A stretch of 60,929 bases of DNA from positions 1 through 60,929 of the forward strand of contig NZ_LVWG01000027.1 in NCBI RefSeq assembly GCF_001622165.1, read 5' to 3'. Shown here one piece after another: positions 1 through 9,013 of the stretch; within the stretch, counting starts at the first letter, position 1, and each line of letters opens with the position of its first letter. The DNA is from Pelodictyon luteolum (GTDB lineage Bacteria; Bacteroidota; Chlorobiia; Chlorobiales; Chlorobiaceae). The notes beneath the pieces were generated by a model. That model worked only from the letters and a program-made list of their open reading frames with translations, was not told the DNA's origin and did not search any database. The position numbers and the translations under genes were made by a program.

Positions 1-50
1 TCTTTTTTATTGTCCTGTCCTGTTCGCGTTCATGAGCTTGATGTGCATAG

Positions 51-204
51 AGCAGGGTTGCCGGTAAGTCCGGCCGGGAGGCGATTGCTACAGCTCCCCT
101 TTGGTAGAGGGGATGCCGCCTCCCTGAATACGGACGGCGTCTTTCATCGCCAGTGCGAACGCCTTGAACATGGCTTCGATCATGTGGTGCGTGTTGTGGC
201 CGTC
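51..204. repeat. Direct repeat copy A: duplicated 3' end of hisB
   Basis: This 154-bp stretch matches positions 1798-1951 (offset 1747) with four mismatches by eye. The matching sequence at 1798-1951 is the 3' end of the intact hisB gene plus about 37 bp beyond its stop codon. Copy A therefore marks the outer edge of the toxin-antitoxin cassette lying between the two copies. Identity stops abruptly at 204, where a 9-bp tandem repeat begins. Confidence 0.9.
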
Positions 205-276
205 ATGGCCGTCATGGCCGTCATGGCTCTCATGACCCTCAAGCAAGGCGATCTGGGTGTGCCGGCCTGCAGCCAT
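88..276 (-). pseudogene. Truncated hisB 3' fragment
   Basis: On the minus strand this encodes the last ~40 residues of imidazoleglycerol-phosphate dehydratase ([20 protein letters not shown], then GGGIPSTKG and a stop). They are fused upstream to a His/Asp/Gly repeat and about 13 residues that only loosely resemble HisB. The N-terminal three quarters of the enzyme is absent, so it cannot be functional. The intact gene is at 1835-2437. The fragment looks like the displaced 3' end left when the cassette at 205-1797 was inserted or duplicated. The start at 276 is just the first ATG and is not supported otherwise. Confidence 0.8.
198..224. repeat. Three tandem 9-bp units (ggccgtcat)
   Basis: Three perfect copies of a 9-bp unit begin inside the end of the hisB duplicate and run past it. 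On the minus strand they encode repeated His-Asp-Gly. The intact hisB copy has only one partial unit here. A very similar 9-bp repeat occurs in nuoL at 31073-31099. It may have arisen by slippage. Confidence 0.8.
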
Positions 277-468
277 GAGTAATACGGCGGGCGCATTGCC
301 GCCAGCCGATAGCCGGTGAAAGCAGAAAGGGCAGGGGATAGGGATCCGCGCACATGGACGAAAGCCCGGGCAATGGAACCTTCAATGGGGGAATGGTTTG
401 TGTTTGTTTAGACCTAACTGATTTATTTACATGTTGTTTCGGTATGCAATATGTCGTAAACTGACAAT

Positions 469-885
469 ATGAAAAGCTTTCGAACAACACTACTCTCCCA
501 GGTTCGCTCGCGCATTGATCGCAAGCGCAATGCTGTCGTGCTGCGTCAGGACTTTCGGGATCTCGGCAAGTACGATCAGGTTGGCCGCTGCTTGCTTCGT
601 CTCGTCAAAGAGGGGCGGCTTATCAAAATAGGTCAAGGGATTTATGTCCGCGCTGCTGTATCGCCGCTTGATGAACAGCCAGCCCTTCCCAAAAGCCTCA
701 ATAGTCTGGCCGTTGAGGCGATGCAAAAAATGGGCATCCCCACAGGTCCTACGGCAACGGAACGCGATTACAACGAGGGCAAAAGCACGCAAGTCCCAAC
801 GGGACGCACTATCGGCGTCCGCAAGCGTGTTCGTCGCCGCATTGGATACAACGGGTACACGATGAAGTTTGAGCATGTCACGTAA
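469..885 (+). CDS. AbiEi-type antitoxin (DUF6088-like)
   Basis: This 138-residue protein resembles the winged-helix antitoxins of type IV (AbiE) toxin-antitoxin systems: an N-terminal winged-helix region (roughly residues 1-60, with LGKYDQVGRCLLRLVKEGRL and GQGIYVR) and a basic C-terminus ending in a RKRVRRR stretch. Family members bind their own promoter and counteract the partner by a non-contact mechanism. Its stop codon overlaps the start of the AbiEii-like gene, the usual order for this module. A 7-bp direct repeat (caatatg at 447-453 and 465-471) spans the start codon and could be an operator. The region is less GC-rich than the flanks, consistent with transfer. Product is inferred from motif and context. 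Confidence 0.72.
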   Translation: MKSFRTTLLSQVRSRIDRKRNAVVLRQDFRDLGKYDQVGRCLLRLVKEGRLIKIGQGIYVRAAVSPLDEQPALPKSLNSLAVEAMQKMGIPTGPTATERDYNEGKSTQVPTGRTIGVRKRVRRRIGYNGYTMKFEHVT

Positions 886-1774
886 TCAGCTGCTGCCAAA
901 AAAATCAGCCATTGAGCGTGCTGCCGGCGTACTCGTCACGACTGATGAAGCCTTCATTGAAAAAGATTGGCATGTCGTTCGAGCGCTTCGATTGCTGAAT
1001 GGCCTGCAAAGTCAAGGATTGCAGCTGGCTTTTGGCGGGGGGACATCATTGGCCAAAGCAGGTCTGATCAAGCGGTTTTCCGAGGATGTGGATTTCAAAG
1101 CCACAATACAACCGGCAGGGCGCACACAGTATCGAGCAACGCGTAAAACAATAATTGAGACTCTGCTCGATGAAGGATTTTCGCTTGTCGCGGAACCAAT
1201 GGTAAGCGATGAGAGTAGATTTTTTTCGTTGGAACTTGATTATGGGGCAACATTCTCGACCAGCCGTCGCTTACGAAAACACATCCGGGTAGAGGTTCGC
1301 TTTGTCCCGCCCAAAATACCCGTTGTGTTTCAACAGGTTCAATCTCTTCTGGGGCTCACTGAACAACAGCCCGCCGAAATCGGCTCAATGCCGTATGTCC
1401 ATCCGGTCGAAATAGCTGCCGATAAACTCAGTGCGCTATCATGGAGGCTGCTTGATGACGAAGAAAGCCAGGATAAAACCCTCATACGGCATGTTCATGA
1501 CATGGCGGCACTGGAACCCATGATTACTTCGAACGGGGCATTTCAAAACCTTGTTCGACAAGCCATGACGGATGATTTGAATCGCAGTCATATTCCTTTA
1601 GTGCAACGGCTTCGTCGGGTTATGACAGCGCTCAAAACAGCTGTTTGGAAAAAAGCCTATCAATCGTTCGTGCAGGATATGTCATTCGCTCGTGACGATG
1701 AAATCATTGCTTACGAAACGGCACTGAATGCCTGTGAGCGATTGATTGATCTGGTCGAGTGCAAACGGACATAA
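875..1774 (+). CDS. AbiEii/AbiGii-type nucleotidyltransferase toxin
   Basis: About 299 residues. The nucleotidyltransferase signature is visible near residues 55-75: GGGTSL followed about 14 residues later by SEDVDFK, giving the G-[GT]-S and DxD-type metal-binding pair of the fold. A conserved HPVEIAADKLSAL segment follows around residue 170, as in AbiEii proteins. In type IV systems this enzyme is a bacteriostatic NTP transferase held in check by AbiEi. I chose the ATG at 875; an in-frame TTG at 869 is possible. The gene overlaps the antitoxin by 11 bp. The pair is bounded by the two hisB 3'-end copies, with no recombinase between them. Confidence 0.8.
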   Translation: MSRNQLLPKKSAIERAAGVLVTTDEAFIEKDWHVVRALRLLNGLQSQGLQLAFGGGTSLAKAGLIKRFSEDVDFKATIQPAGRTQYRATRKTIIETLLDEGFSLVAEPMVSDESRFFSLELDYGATFSTSRRLRKHIRVEVRFVPPKIPVVFQQVQSLLGLTEQQPAEIGSMPYVHPVEIAADKLSALSWRLLDDEESQDKTLIRHVHDMAALEPMITSNGAFQNLVRQAMTDDLNRSHIPLVQRLRRVMTALKTAVWKKAYQSFVQDMSFARDDEIIAYETALNACERLIDLVECKRT

Positions 1775-1797
1775 AAACTCTCTGAGCTGTAATGCTC

Positions 1798-1951
1798 AGC
1801 AGGGCTGCCGGTAAGTCCGGCCGTGAGGCGATTGCTACAGCACCCCTTTGGTAGAGGGGATGCCGCCTCCCTCAATACGGACGGCGTCTTTCATCGCCAG
1901 TGCGAACGCCTTGAACATGGCTTCGATCATGTGGTGCGTGTTGTGGCCGTC
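1798..1951. repeat. Direct repeat copy B: 3' end of intact hisB
   Basis: This is the partner of the repeat at 51-204 (about 97 percent identical by eye). It covers the last ~117 bp of the intact hisB and 37 bp downstream. The cassette lies immediately 3' of hisB, so hisB itself remains whole. The arrangement is that expected for integration at a gene's 3' end that restores the gene, but 154 bp is long for an attachment site. Confidence 0.9.
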
Positions 1952-2437
1952 GAGGACTGCAATGTGGATGTTGGCCTTCAGTCCCGAGGCGATCGAGGTG
2001 AAAAAATGCCCGACCATTTCAGTAGACATGCCCTGGATGACAGGGCGACCGAATTCCGCCTTGACCACAGCGAAGCTGCGTCCTCCGAGGTCGACTGCCG
2101 CACGGGCGAGCGATTCATCCATCGGCACCAGTGCCGAACCAAAGCGCCTTATGCCGGCACACGAACCCAGAGCCTGCAGGATGGCGCTGCCGATAACGAT
2201 GGCGACATCTTCCACCGAGTGGTGGTCGTCCACTTCCAGGTCTCCCTTGCAGATGACGGCAAGGTCGATGCGGGAGTGGCGGCTGAAGGAGGTAAGCATG
2301 TGGTCTAGAAACCCGACGCCGGTCTGGATGGAGCTCGTGCCGGTACCATCAAGAGAGAGGGTTGCGCTGATGTCTGTCTCGCTTGTTTTTCTCGTCACGG
2401 TGGCCTGTCTGGGGGCGCTGGTGGATGCTTCGGGCAT
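1835..2437 (-). CDS. hisB: Imidazoleglycerol-phosphate dehydratase
   Basis: The 200-residue protein matches the whole monofunctional HisB family: two repeated halves with metal-binding motifs ([13 protein letters not shown] and DDHHSVED in the first, [11 protein letters not shown] in the second) and the conserved ending GGGIPSTKG. It dehydrates imidazole glycerol phosphate to imidazole acetol phosphate in histidine synthesis. The ~18 residues before the conserved core suggest the true start could be slightly downstream. A DUF2905 gene lies 8 bp upstream on the same strand. No other his genes are in view. The 3' end is duplicated at 51-204. Confidence 0.96.
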   Translation of the reverse strand: MPEASTSAPRQATVTRKTSETDISATLSLDGTGTSSIQTGVGFLDHMLTSFSRHSRIDLAVICKGDLEVDDHHSVEDVAIVIGSAILQALGSCAGIRRFGSALVPMDESLARAAVDLGGRSFAVVKAEFGRPVIQGMSTEMVGHFFTSIASGLKANIHIAVLDGHNTHHMIEAMFKAFALAMKDAVRIEGGGIPSTKGVL

Positions 2438-2445
2438 GGCGGGTA

Positions 2446-2688
2446 TCAGTGGTTGAATTTGTTGATGAGATAGATGATGAGGGAGAAGAGGGCAGAGAGG
2501 ATGAGGGATGTTCCGAGCGGGAAGTAGAGCCGGAAGTTCTCCCGCTCAATCCGTATGTCGAGAGGCATCCTTCCAATCCATCCGAACAGGTCCGTATGGC
2601 CTGTCCTTGCAAGTATCAGGAGAAAAAGACCGCATAGAACAGCCGCGGAGCCGGCAATGACAAGGAATTTCCCTGCATCTGAAAACAC
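2446..2688 (-). CDS. DUF2905 family small membrane protein
   Basis: An 80-residue protein with two predicted transmembrane segments: residues ~8-27 ([20 protein letters not shown]) and ~56-76. Between them is a conserved polar loop with a [11 protein letters not shown]-like sequence and the [10 protein letters not shown] segment typical of DUF2905. The molecular role of the family is unknown. It lies 8 bp upstream of hisB and is probably co-transcribed with it. It diverges from secG at 2776, leaving an AT-rich 87-bp intergenic region that probably holds both promoters. Confidence 0.85.
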   Translation of the reverse strand: MFSDAGKFLVIAGSAAVLCGLFLLILARTGHTDLFGWIGRMPLDIRIERENFRLYFPLGTSLILSALFSLIIYLINKFNH

Positions 2689-2775
2689 GGCTTGCTATTT
2701 TTTTAAAAGTTTCTAAATTTAGGTCCTGTTCAGTTGAAAGATACGATATTTGCGAATTAATTAAAGCGGCTGGCA

Positions 2776-3120
2776 ATGCATGTCTTTATCGTGATTATGG
2801 CTCTGCTTGCCTCGCTTATGCTCATCGGGGTCATCATGCTGCAGAACCCGAAAAGCGGCAGTGGCCTGACCGGCGGCATCGCAAGTCTCGGCACTGTGCA
2901 GACGCTCGGCGTCCGTCGTACCGGTGATTTTCTTGGCAGGGTGACGGCAGTGCTCGCAGGTGTGGTCATGGTTTTCTGCTTCATCGCGGAATTTACACTG
3001 CCCCAGCGGAGCGGAACGGCTGAGGGACGCAAAAGCATTCTGCAGGAAGAGGCCCCGGCCCTTCCCCAGCAGCAGCCGGCAGGCACTGTACCGGTGCTTC
3101 CCCAGATGCCTGCAAAATAA
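2776..3120 (+). CDS. secG: Preprotein translocase subunit SecG
   Basis: This 114-residue protein fits SecG: an N-terminal membrane segment ([19 protein letters not shown]), the family signature QNPKSGSGL followed by a glycine-rich loop and [12 protein letters not shown], then a second membrane segment (residues ~56-76). The C-terminal ~35 residues are Pro/Gln/Ala-rich and variable. SecG is the small auxiliary subunit of the SecYEG channel and helps SecA-driven export. It stands alone upstream of tRNA-Lys, a common context for secG next to tRNA genes. Confidence 0.95.
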   Translation: MHVFIVIMALLASLMLIGVIMLQNPKSGSGLTGGIASLGTVQTLGVRRTGDFLGRVTAVLAGVVMVFCFIAEFTLPQRSGTAEGRKSILQEEAPALPQQQPAGTVPVLPQMPAK

Positions 3121-3128
3121 GGTTTCAT

Positions 3129-3203
3129 GCACTCGTGGCTCAATGGTAGAGCAACTGACTCTTAATCAGTGGGTTGTAGGTTCGAGTCCTACCGAGTGCA
3201 CCA
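3129..3203 (+). tRNA. tRNA-Lys (CTT)
   Basis: The acceptor strands GCACTCG and CGAGTGC pair perfectly. The D-loop (gctcaatggtagagc), an anticodon loop ctcttaa closed by actga/tcagt, and the T-arm ttcgagtcc are all present. The anticodon is CTT, so lysine. The 3' CCA is encoded. It starts 8 bp after secG. Confidence 0.96.
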
Positions 3204-3212
3204 TATAAGATA

Positions 3213-3245
3213 AGGGTTTACGGGTTTTCCTGTAAACCCTTTCTT
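3213..3245 (+). terminator. Rho-independent terminator after tRNA-Lys
   Basis: A 9-bp perfect stem (agggtttac / gtaaaccct) with a 10-nt loop is followed by a T-rich run (ttctt). It sits 10 bp after the tRNA, so it probably ends the secG/tRNA transcript. Confidence 0.75.
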
Positions 3246-3556
3246 CATTTCTGACCGATTGAACGGTGCTTTCAAGGGTGCTTTGAATGTAGATCTTCCT
3301 TTCGAGTACACCTGCTTTTCATCCCTGTTCCATGATGACTGTGCAGGTGAAGGGGTGCAGCGTCGATACCTCCCTTGAAAAGGAGCCGGATCTGCTGAAC
3401 CCGGCGACCCCTGTCTCTCTCAGTTTGCGCAATCGTCACATGAGCGGCCTTGCTAAATCAGCACCCCTTCAATAATATGGATGGTGCGTATTGCTTCTTG
3501 CAGTACGCATAATGCTGTACCGTTCGTGACGATGGCTAAATCAAAAATACACTACA
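3246..3556. other. Intergenic stretch without a recognisable gene
   Basis: About 310 bp between the tRNA-Lys terminator and the DUF2934 gene. It has only short open frames and none I recognise. Its position directly 3' of a tRNA would suit the scar of a lost integrative element, but I see no integrase remnant or repeat of the tRNA end here. Confidence 0.4.
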
Positions 3557-3715
3557 ATGTCAGATGAAACGTTTGAGAGGGCTGCTGAAACGCAGGAAGA
3601 GCGGGAAGAGCGGATTCGGCTTGCGGCTTATTTTCTCTGGAAAGAAAGCGGTGAACCCGAAGGCGCTGATCTGGATCACTGGCTGAATGCAGAAGAGTAC
3701 GGCGAGGAGGAATGA
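3557..3715 (+). CDS. DUF2934 family small protein
   Basis: A 52-residue acidic protein with the DUF2934 pattern: REERIRLAAYFLWKESGEPE, then an acidic/aromatic DLDHWLNAEEYG segment. The pattern of an [RIx-xA-[YF]-xLWE-x-x-G-x-P] core followed by a D-W motif defines the family, whose role is unknown. It lies on the plus strand between tRNA-Lys and the LptF/G gene and is followed by a strong terminator at 3749. It is probably a monocistronic small gene. Confidence 0.75.
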   Translation: MSDETFERAAETQEEREERIRLAAYFLWKESGEPEGADLDHWLNAEEYGEEE

Positions 3716-3748
3716 ACGGACTTTCGGGTTGAGTGTACCGGATTGCAT

Positions 3749-3786
3749 AAAGGACTTACGGGGGCCACCTGTAAGTCCTTTTTTTT
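3749..3786 (+). terminator. Rho-independent terminator after DUF2934 gene
   Basis: A stem of about 11 bp (aaaggacttac / gtaagtccttt) with a G/C-rich loop is followed by a run of eight T. It ends the DUF2934 transcript about 35 bp after its stop and separates it from the permease gene downstream. Confidence 0.88.
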
Positions 3787-3874
3787 ATTCGATCCGAACC
3801 TGAGGGCCGGGGCATCCCGGGGGTCCCTTGCGGTTTGTTTTTTGTGTATATTCCCCCAAACAGGAACCCCGCAT

Positions 3875-5203
3875 ATGAAAATCATCGACCGCTATATACT
3901 CAAGTCCCTCCTCGGTCCGTTTTTCCTTGCCTTCCTGACCATCATGTTCGTCCTCATCCTCCAGTTCTTTGCTAATTTCGCAGACCGGTTCATCGGTCGC
4001 GGGATCGACTTTATGTCGCTCATTGAACTGCTTGCGCTGCAGTCCGCCTGGATGGTGGGGCTTGCAGCTCCCATGGCTGTGCTCATCGGCGTTGTCATGG
4101 CGTTCGGCTCCCTGACGACCACCTCTGAAATGACCGTGTTCAGGGCTTCGGGCCTTTCGCTCTACCGGCTGATGCTGCCTGTTGTCATTGTCGGGTTCCT
4201 GCTCTCTCTTCTTGTTGAACGCTTCAACAACGTGGTTCAGCCTCAGGTCAAATACAAGGCGCGGTCGCTGATGAGTGACATCGCCAAGGCAAAACCCACA
4301 TTCGGAATCACTGAAAACGCTTTTTCACCTCTCGTCGATGGCTACTCCATCCTGGTGCAGCAGGCCGACGAAAAAACCGGCAGTATCGGCGACATCATCA
4401 TCTATGATGCGACCCGGAATGATTACCGGAGTGTCATCACCGCAAAGGACGGCCTCATCGATTTTTCCGCTGACGGTCGCTACCTTGTCATGACCCTCTC
4501 CGATGGCCAGATCCATGAGGTGCAGGTTCCCGGACACCGGCTTTACAGGAAGATGGAATTTGACCGGCACCGGTTCGTGTTTGAGTCGACCGGATTCGGT
4601 TTTTCCAGAAGTTCAGAGAACCGGGCCCGTTCGGGAGGCCATGAGCTGTCAGCCCGCGAACTGCTCTCGGTTGCCGAGGAGTACCGTCAGCAGGTAGAGG
4701 TGGCCGAGCGAAAGATCAGCATGCCGATCGACATGTTCGAGCAGGCCATTTCGGTTGTCGCCCCATCCAATGCCGTCAACTATCCGGGAGTCAGGGGCGG
4801 AAGCAATGTCCGTGCTGTCACGGCTGTTGCCGGATACATTGACCGACAGCTCGGTCTGGTGGAGAGTGAGCTGAAGGTCATCGACATGAACCAGATGCTC
4901 TACAACCGCTACATGGCCGAATACCACAAGAAATATGCTCTCGCGTTTGCCTGCTTCGTGTTTGTGCTGATCGGCGCGCCGCTCGGCGTTCTTGCCCGCA
5001 GGGGAGGGTTCGGGATCGGCGCAGTGCTCTCCCTTCTCTTTTTTGTGCTTTACTGGGCGCTGATGATTACCGGCGAGAATATGGCCGAGTGGGGTGTGCT
5101 TCCAGCTGCCGTGGCTATATGGATGGCTGATGGCGTCATTGCCGTCATCGGCATTACGCTGACCATCAGCCTGACCACCGCCGTTTTCCGCTCAAGCCGG
5201 TAA
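3875..5203 (+). CDS. LptF/LptG (YjgP/YjgQ) family permease
   Basis: 442 residues from the ATG at 3875 (MKIIDRYILKS), the typical start for this family; the open frame extends upstream through the preceding terminator, so the earlier ATG is rejected. Three N-terminal membrane helices are followed by a large periplasmic region (residues ~130-340) and three C-terminal helices, the LptF/G layout. In the family, LptF and LptG form the inner-membrane channel of the LptB2FG ABC transporter that extracts lipopolysaccharide. No lptB or second permease gene is adjacent. Whether it is LptF or LptG cannot be decided here. Confidence 0.9.
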   Translation: MKIIDRYILKSLLGPFFLAFLTIMFVLILQFFANFADRFIGRGIDFMSLIELLALQSAWMVGLAAPMAVLIGVVMAFGSLTTTSEMTVFRASGLSLYRLMLPVVIVGFLLSLLVERFNNVVQPQVKYKARSLMSDIAKAKPTFGITENAFSPLVDGYSILVQQADEKTGSIGDIIIYDATRNDYRSVITAKDGLIDFSADGRYLVMTLSDGQIHEVQVPGHRLYRKMEFDRHRFVFESTGFGFSRSSENRARSGGHELSARELLSVAEEYRQQVEVAERKISMPIDMFEQAISVVAPSNAVNYPGVRGGSNVRAVTAVAGYIDRQLGLVESELKVIDMNQMLYNRYMAEYHKKYALAFACFVFVLIGAPLGVLARRGGFGIGAVLSLLFFVLYWALMITGENMAEWGVLPAAVAIWMADGVIAVIGITLTISLTTAVFRSSR

Positions 5204-5239
5204 AGGGTTTCCCTAAGAGCACCCTTCCTTCTCACAGAG

Positions 5240-5596
5240 CTAACACGGCAGCGGTGTTTTATTGCCCTCTTCGTCAACCGCGACGAAGGTGATGTTGGTG
5301 CTGAAGGCCATGACCCGCTCACGATTCTCTATTTTTTCAGTGAAGACCTGCACGGTGTACTCCACCGAAGTGCGTCCGACTCGCTTCTTCGTGGTTTCAA
5401 AGCGGATGATGGTGCCGCCGCGGATGCTTTTGCGGAACTCGACCCGGTCCATTGCCACGGTGACGAAGTTGCAGCCGGGGTAGTCGAGGGTGACGGCGAT
5501 GTAGCTGACCTCGTCGATCCATTTCAGGAGGTTGCCGCCGAAGAGGAACCCGTAGTGGTTGAGGTGTTCGGGGAGAACGAGTTTGAAGTTTTCCAT
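5240..5596 (-). CDS. Acyl-CoA thioesterase, hotdog fold
   Basis: A 118-residue single hotdog-domain protein of the YciA/acyl-CoA hydrolase type. Visible features are the [20 protein letters not shown] segment (hotdog helix with the catalytic acidic residue), then [17 protein letters not shown] and [11 protein letters not shown] strands. It would hydrolyse acyl-CoA thioesters; the chain length cannot be told. It lies 27 bp downstream of the NFACT gene on the same strand and converges with the permease gene. Confidence 0.88.
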   Translation of the reverse strand: MENFKLVLPEHLNHYGFLFGGNLLKWIDEVSYIAVTLDYPGCNFVTVAMDRVEFRKSIRGGTIIRFETTKKRVGRTSVEYTVQVFTEKIENRERVMAFSTNITFVAVDEEGNKTPLPC

Positions 5597-5623
5597 GTCT
5601 TGAGGGATGTTGTTTGGGGGTGG

Positions 5624-7267
5624 TCAGGGGTTTGGCTGGCTGCCGTCTTTTGACGGGTGCACAAAGAGCACTCGCTCGCCCTCAACAACAACCTGGCCGG
5701 CGGGAAGATTCCTTCCCCGGCGGACATGTTTTTTCAGGGTCTGGATGACCGGGACCAGGCCGGAATGTTTGGCGGACGAATGCCAGGCGGCTATGGAGGC
5801 GGCCTTGAGGATTTCATCGGTATGATCCGGTCCCGATCCTCTCAGCACGCAGTGCGATCCGGAGGCTCCCCGGGCGTGGAGCCAGATGTCGTCCGGCTTT
5901 GCATGCTTGAAGGTCAACAGGTCGTTGTTCTGTGCGTTTCTGCCGATGAAGAGTGTCGCCCTGTCGGAGATCATGATGGTTCTGAAGGGCGTGGCTGCGC
6001 TTTTATTGCCCTTTCCCGTCAGGAGGACCGATGTCAGGGGCTGCTGCTGCAGCTCCTTTTTGAAGCGTGCTGCTTCGTGGGGGTTCCCGGGTTCCATGGA
6101 GCGAAGGAGTTCCTTCTTGATTGTTGCCTCCTGCCGCTCCAGCTCGGCTCTCCGTGTTTCCATGCCCTCCCTGCTGTTCCTCGCTTTGGCGGCTTTTCTG
6201 AAGTAACGGGCAGCGTTTTCCTGCAGGTTGAGTTCCGGCTGAAGCGGGATGGTGAGGTCGGGGGTGCCCTCCCGGAAGATGTTCCCGACGGTTATCGACG
6301 AGGGGTCGGTGCGCTCCCTGTAAAGCGAGGCGATAAGGAGGTGTCCGAAGGTTTCATGCGTTGCGCCAAGTTCCTCCAGAGCCTCGGGGTCCATTGCTTC
6401 GAGCTCCGTCCTGATTTTTTTCAGGCGGCTTTCAATGGCGCCCTGCACCTCCTTCATTTTTCCCTCGGTGTTCATCCTTCTGAGGGTTGCGGTGCTGTAT
6501 GCCCTGAGCCCTTCAAGGACGCTTTCTGCCGCTTGCCCTCCGGCAGCCGGGCAGGCGAGGATGCTGAACTTCGGCGCTTCTGATGCTGAAGCAAGAAGAT
6601 GCGGCGCAGGGTTCATGAGCTCAAAAGCAAGACTTTTGAACTGCAGGAAGAGGTTCTCTATCGAGGTGTCGCCCCCTCTGCGCCGGAGCAGTTCCCGCCC
6701 GAGCGCCCGGTCGAATCCCGGCAGTCCGGCATCCGGCTTTCTGCCGCTTTCTGCATTCCGCTCAATGTGCCGGTAAAACAGTTCCTGTGACCCGGCCAGG
6801 CGCTGGAGCTCGACTGCGATGGAGGGCTTGTCTTCTCCCGGGATGTCCGGGTGTGGCGGCACGGTTTCTTTTCCGAACGTTCTCTGGACCCGGCCGTCGG
6901 GGGAGAGGAGGAGGACTGCTGTTTTTGCGCCGAACACCTGAATGGCGAGAGCGGAGCCGTCCTCAAGGCTGATGCAGAGCTCCCTGTCCCGGGGGTGCAT
7001 TGCTACTGCCCTTATTTTCATCTCCGCAACCTCGTTCCAGAGGGTTGCGCTGTTGATTTTTTTCCGGTGGTGCCCGTGCCGGGTGAAGATGGATACCTGC
7101 GGGCTGCGGGTGAAGATGACGAGTTCAAGGGGTTCGCCGGTGGCGGTCGTGCAGCTGAGGGTCATTTCTCCCTCTGCCTGCGAGTGGATGCCTTCGAGTG
7201 AACCGCCCTCCAGCGCCCGCTGGAGCTCGCCCTGTGCATGAAGGAGGGTAAAGTAATTGCGGTGCAT
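5624..7267 (-). CDS. NFACT family protein (RqcH/FbpA-like)
   Basis: 547 residues. The N-terminal NFACT-N region (to ~260) is divergent but recognisable; a central coiled-coil region (about 290-400, rich in E/R/K) follows, then the NFACT-R (DUF814) domain with [31 protein letters not shown] and a final [14 protein letters not shown]. In bacteria RqcH binds stalled 50S subunits carrying peptidyl-tRNA and adds C-terminal alanine tails; older annotation calls these fibronectin-binding proteins. It is divergent from the dCMP deaminase gene, and the thioesterase gene follows 27 bp downstream. Confidence 0.88.
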   Translation of the reverse strand: MHRNYFTLLHAQGELQRALEGGSLEGIHSQAEGEMTLSCTTATGEPLELVIFTRSPQVSIFTRHGHHRKKINSATLWNEVAEMKIRAVAMHPRDRELCISLEDGSALAIQVFGAKTAVLLLSPDGRVQRTFGKETVPPHPDIPGEDKPSIAVELQRLAGSQELFYRHIERNAESGRKPDAGLPGFDRALGRELLRRRGGDTSIENLFLQFKSLAFELMNPAPHLLASASEAPKFSILACPAAGGQAAESVLEGLRAYSTATLRRMNTEGKMKEVQGAIESRLKKIRTELEAMDPEALEELGATHETFGHLLIASLYRERTDPSSITVGNIFREGTPDLTIPLQPELNLQENAARYFRKAAKARNSREGMETRRAELERQEATIKKELLRSMEPGNPHEAARFKKELQQQPLTSVLLTGKGNKSAATPFRTIMISDRATLFIGRNAQNNDLLTFKHAKPDDIWLHARGASGSHCVLRGSGPDHTDEILKAASIAAWHSSAKHSGLVPVIQTLKKHVRRGRNLPAGQVVVEGERVLFVHPSKDGSQPNP

Positions 7268-7358
7268 CGGTGGCGAAAGGTTGCGTGTCGACGATCTTTT
7301 TCTCTATTTTAGAAAAAATGTCGGGTTTCTTTCACGAATGCTTGAAAATAAAAGGGTT

Positions 7359-7901
7359 ATGGCCGAAGAGACTACTGGCGGCTGCTGCTGCGGCGGAGAC
7401 GGGGGAGAAGGGAGCCCGGGGACTGAAAAAAGACTGGGATGGCATGAATATTTCATGAGCGTCGCTCATCTGATTTCCCGCAGGGCCACCTGCACGAGGG
7501 GCCATATCGGCGCGGTCATCGTGCGCGACCACAGCATCCTCTCTACAGGATACAACGGTGCGCCCTCCGGCCTTCCGCACTGCAACGAGACCAACTGCAG
7601 GATCTACCGCAGCACGCATCCCGACGGGACGGTGGAGGAGAACTGCGTGAATACCATCCATGCTGAAATCAATGCCATCGCTCAGGCGGCCAAGCACGGG
7701 GTCTCCATCAGCGACTCCGACATCTACATCACGGCAAGCCCCTGCATACACTGTTTGAAGGTGCTCATCAACGTGGGCATCAAGACCATCTATTACGACA
7801 AGCCCTACAAGATCGAGCATATCGCCGAACTCCTGCGCCTTTCGGGCATCAGGCTGGTGCAGGTGCATGTTGAAGAGCGTGATAAGGGCTGCACATGCTG
7901 A
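7359..7901 (+). CDS. dCMP/cytidine deaminase family protein
   Basis: About 180 residues from the ATG at 7359; an in-frame ATG at 7338 is possible. The zinc-site motifs are clear: TIHAEINAI (HAE, with catalytic Glu) and SPCIHC (PCxxC). [20 protein letters not shown] is the substrate-binding strand of deoxycytidylate deaminases (ComEB/DCD1). It would deaminate dCMP to dUMP. The N-terminus carries an unusual [10 protein letters not shown] Cys-cluster absent from most homologues I know. Its 3' end overlaps ribD by 7 bp, suggesting co-transcription. Confidence 0.9.
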   Translation: MAEETTGGCCCGGDGGEGSPGTEKRLGWHEYFMSVAHLISRRATCTRGHIGAVIVRDHSILSTGYNGAPSGLPHCNETNCRIYRSTHPDGTVEENCVNTIHAEINAIAQAAKHGVSISDSDIYITASPCIHCLKVLINVGIKTIYYDKPYKIEHIAELLRLSGIRLVQVHVEERDKGCTC

Positions 7902-8995
7902 CAGAGGCAGATGCCGGCTATATGGCCCGATGCATCGAGCTGGCACTCCAGGGCGCCGGCTCCGTCAGCCCGAACCCCATGGTCGGTTCCCTCATCGTGT
8001 GTGATGGCTCGGTCATCGGGGAGGGGTATCATATGCAGTGCGGCGGACCGCACGCCGAAGTGAACGCCATTGCCGCAGTTTGTGACCCGTCACTCCTTTC
8101 ACGCAGCACCCTCTACGTGAACCTTGAGCCCTGTTCCCATTTCGGGCGCACGCCGCCCTGTTCCGATCTCATCATAGAGAAAAAAATCCCCCGGGTCGTT
8201 GTCGGGTGCCGCGATCCGAACCCGAAGGTTGCCGGCCGGGGGATTATGCGCCTCCGGGACAGCGGGGTCGATGTCTATGAAGGGGTGCTGGAAGCTGAGT
8301 GCCTGCGCCTGAACGAGGCGTTCATCACGAGTCATACTAAAGGCCGCCCGTTCGTGGCCCTGAAGATCGCCGAAACCCTTGACGGACGGATTGCAACTGC
8401 TGATGGCGCATCGAAATGGATTACCGGCAGCGAAGCCCGCAGGGAGGTCCACCGCCTCCGGAGCACGTATGATGCCGTGCTCGCCGGTGCGGCGACCGTG
8501 CTTCTGGACCGCGCGCAGCTGACTGTCCGTGACGTGGATGGGCCGAGTCCTCTCCGGGTGGTGCTGGACTCCGGGCTCCGGGTCCCGTTCGACGCTCCCG
8601 TCTTCAGCAGCGACGCTCCGACCCTCGTCTTTGCCGCCGGCAGGATGCAGGGCACCCCGGAGGCCTCGGCAGCCGAAAAGAAGGGGATTGAAGTGGTATT
8701 CACCCGTGAGGTCCCGGGAGGGCTCGATCTTTCTCAGGTGCTCCGGGAACTCCACCGGCGCGAAGTGCTTTCTCTCTTTGTCGAGTCGGGGAGCCGGCTT
8801 TCAGCCGCATTTGTCCGTGCCGGCCTTGCCGACAAGCTGCTGATGTTCATCGCCCCGAAACTCTTCGGCGCTGACGCCCTCCCCTCATTCGCACCCCTCG
8901 CTGTCGAGGCTCCCTCCGGGGCCGTCCAGCTCGAGTTCGGGCAATCGAAGGCGTTTGGCCGGGACATCCTGCTTGAAGCCTATTTCCAATCATAA
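7895..8995 (+). CDS. ribD: Bifunctional riboflavin deaminase/reductase RibD
   Basis: 366 residues. The N-terminal deaminase domain (to ~145) has HAEVNAI and the zinc ligands in [11 protein letters not shown]; the C-terminal reductase domain (from ~147, [15 protein letters not shown] and SKWITG) is complete. It catalyses deamination of the pyrimidine intermediate and NADPH reduction of the ribosyl side chain, the second and third steps of riboflavin synthesis. It overlaps the dCMP deaminase gene, and ribE lies 2 kb downstream on the same strand but in a different unit. Confidence 0.96.
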   Translation: MLTEADAGYMARCIELALQGAGSVSPNPMVGSLIVCDGSVIGEGYHMQCGGPHAEVNAIAAVCDPSLLSRSTLYVNLEPCSHFGRTPPCSDLIIEKKIPRVVVGCRDPNPKVAGRGIMRLRDSGVDVYEGVLEAECLRLNEAFITSHTKGRPFVALKIAETLDGRIATADGASKWITGSEARREVHRLRSTYDAVLAGAATVLLDRAQLTVRDVDGPSPLRVVLDSGLRVPFDAPVFSSDAPTLVFAAGRMQGTPEASAAEKKGIEVVFTREVPGGLDLSQVLRELHRREVLSLFVESGSRLSAAFVRAGLADKLLMFIAPKLFGADALPSFAPLAVEAPSGAVQLEFGQSKAFGRDILLEAYFQS

Positions 8996-9013
8996 ACAAC
9001 CGGGAGACTTTTG

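Noticed and set aside
10-282. Plus-strand frame over the hisB fragment encoding repeated Met-Ala-Val
   Set aside because: It is antisense to the hisB duplicate and its repeat is the complement of the His-Asp-Gly units; no independent support.
3246-3556. A second integrase scar after tRNA-Lys
   Set aside because: Position is suggestive, but I find no integrase fragment and no repeated tRNA end.
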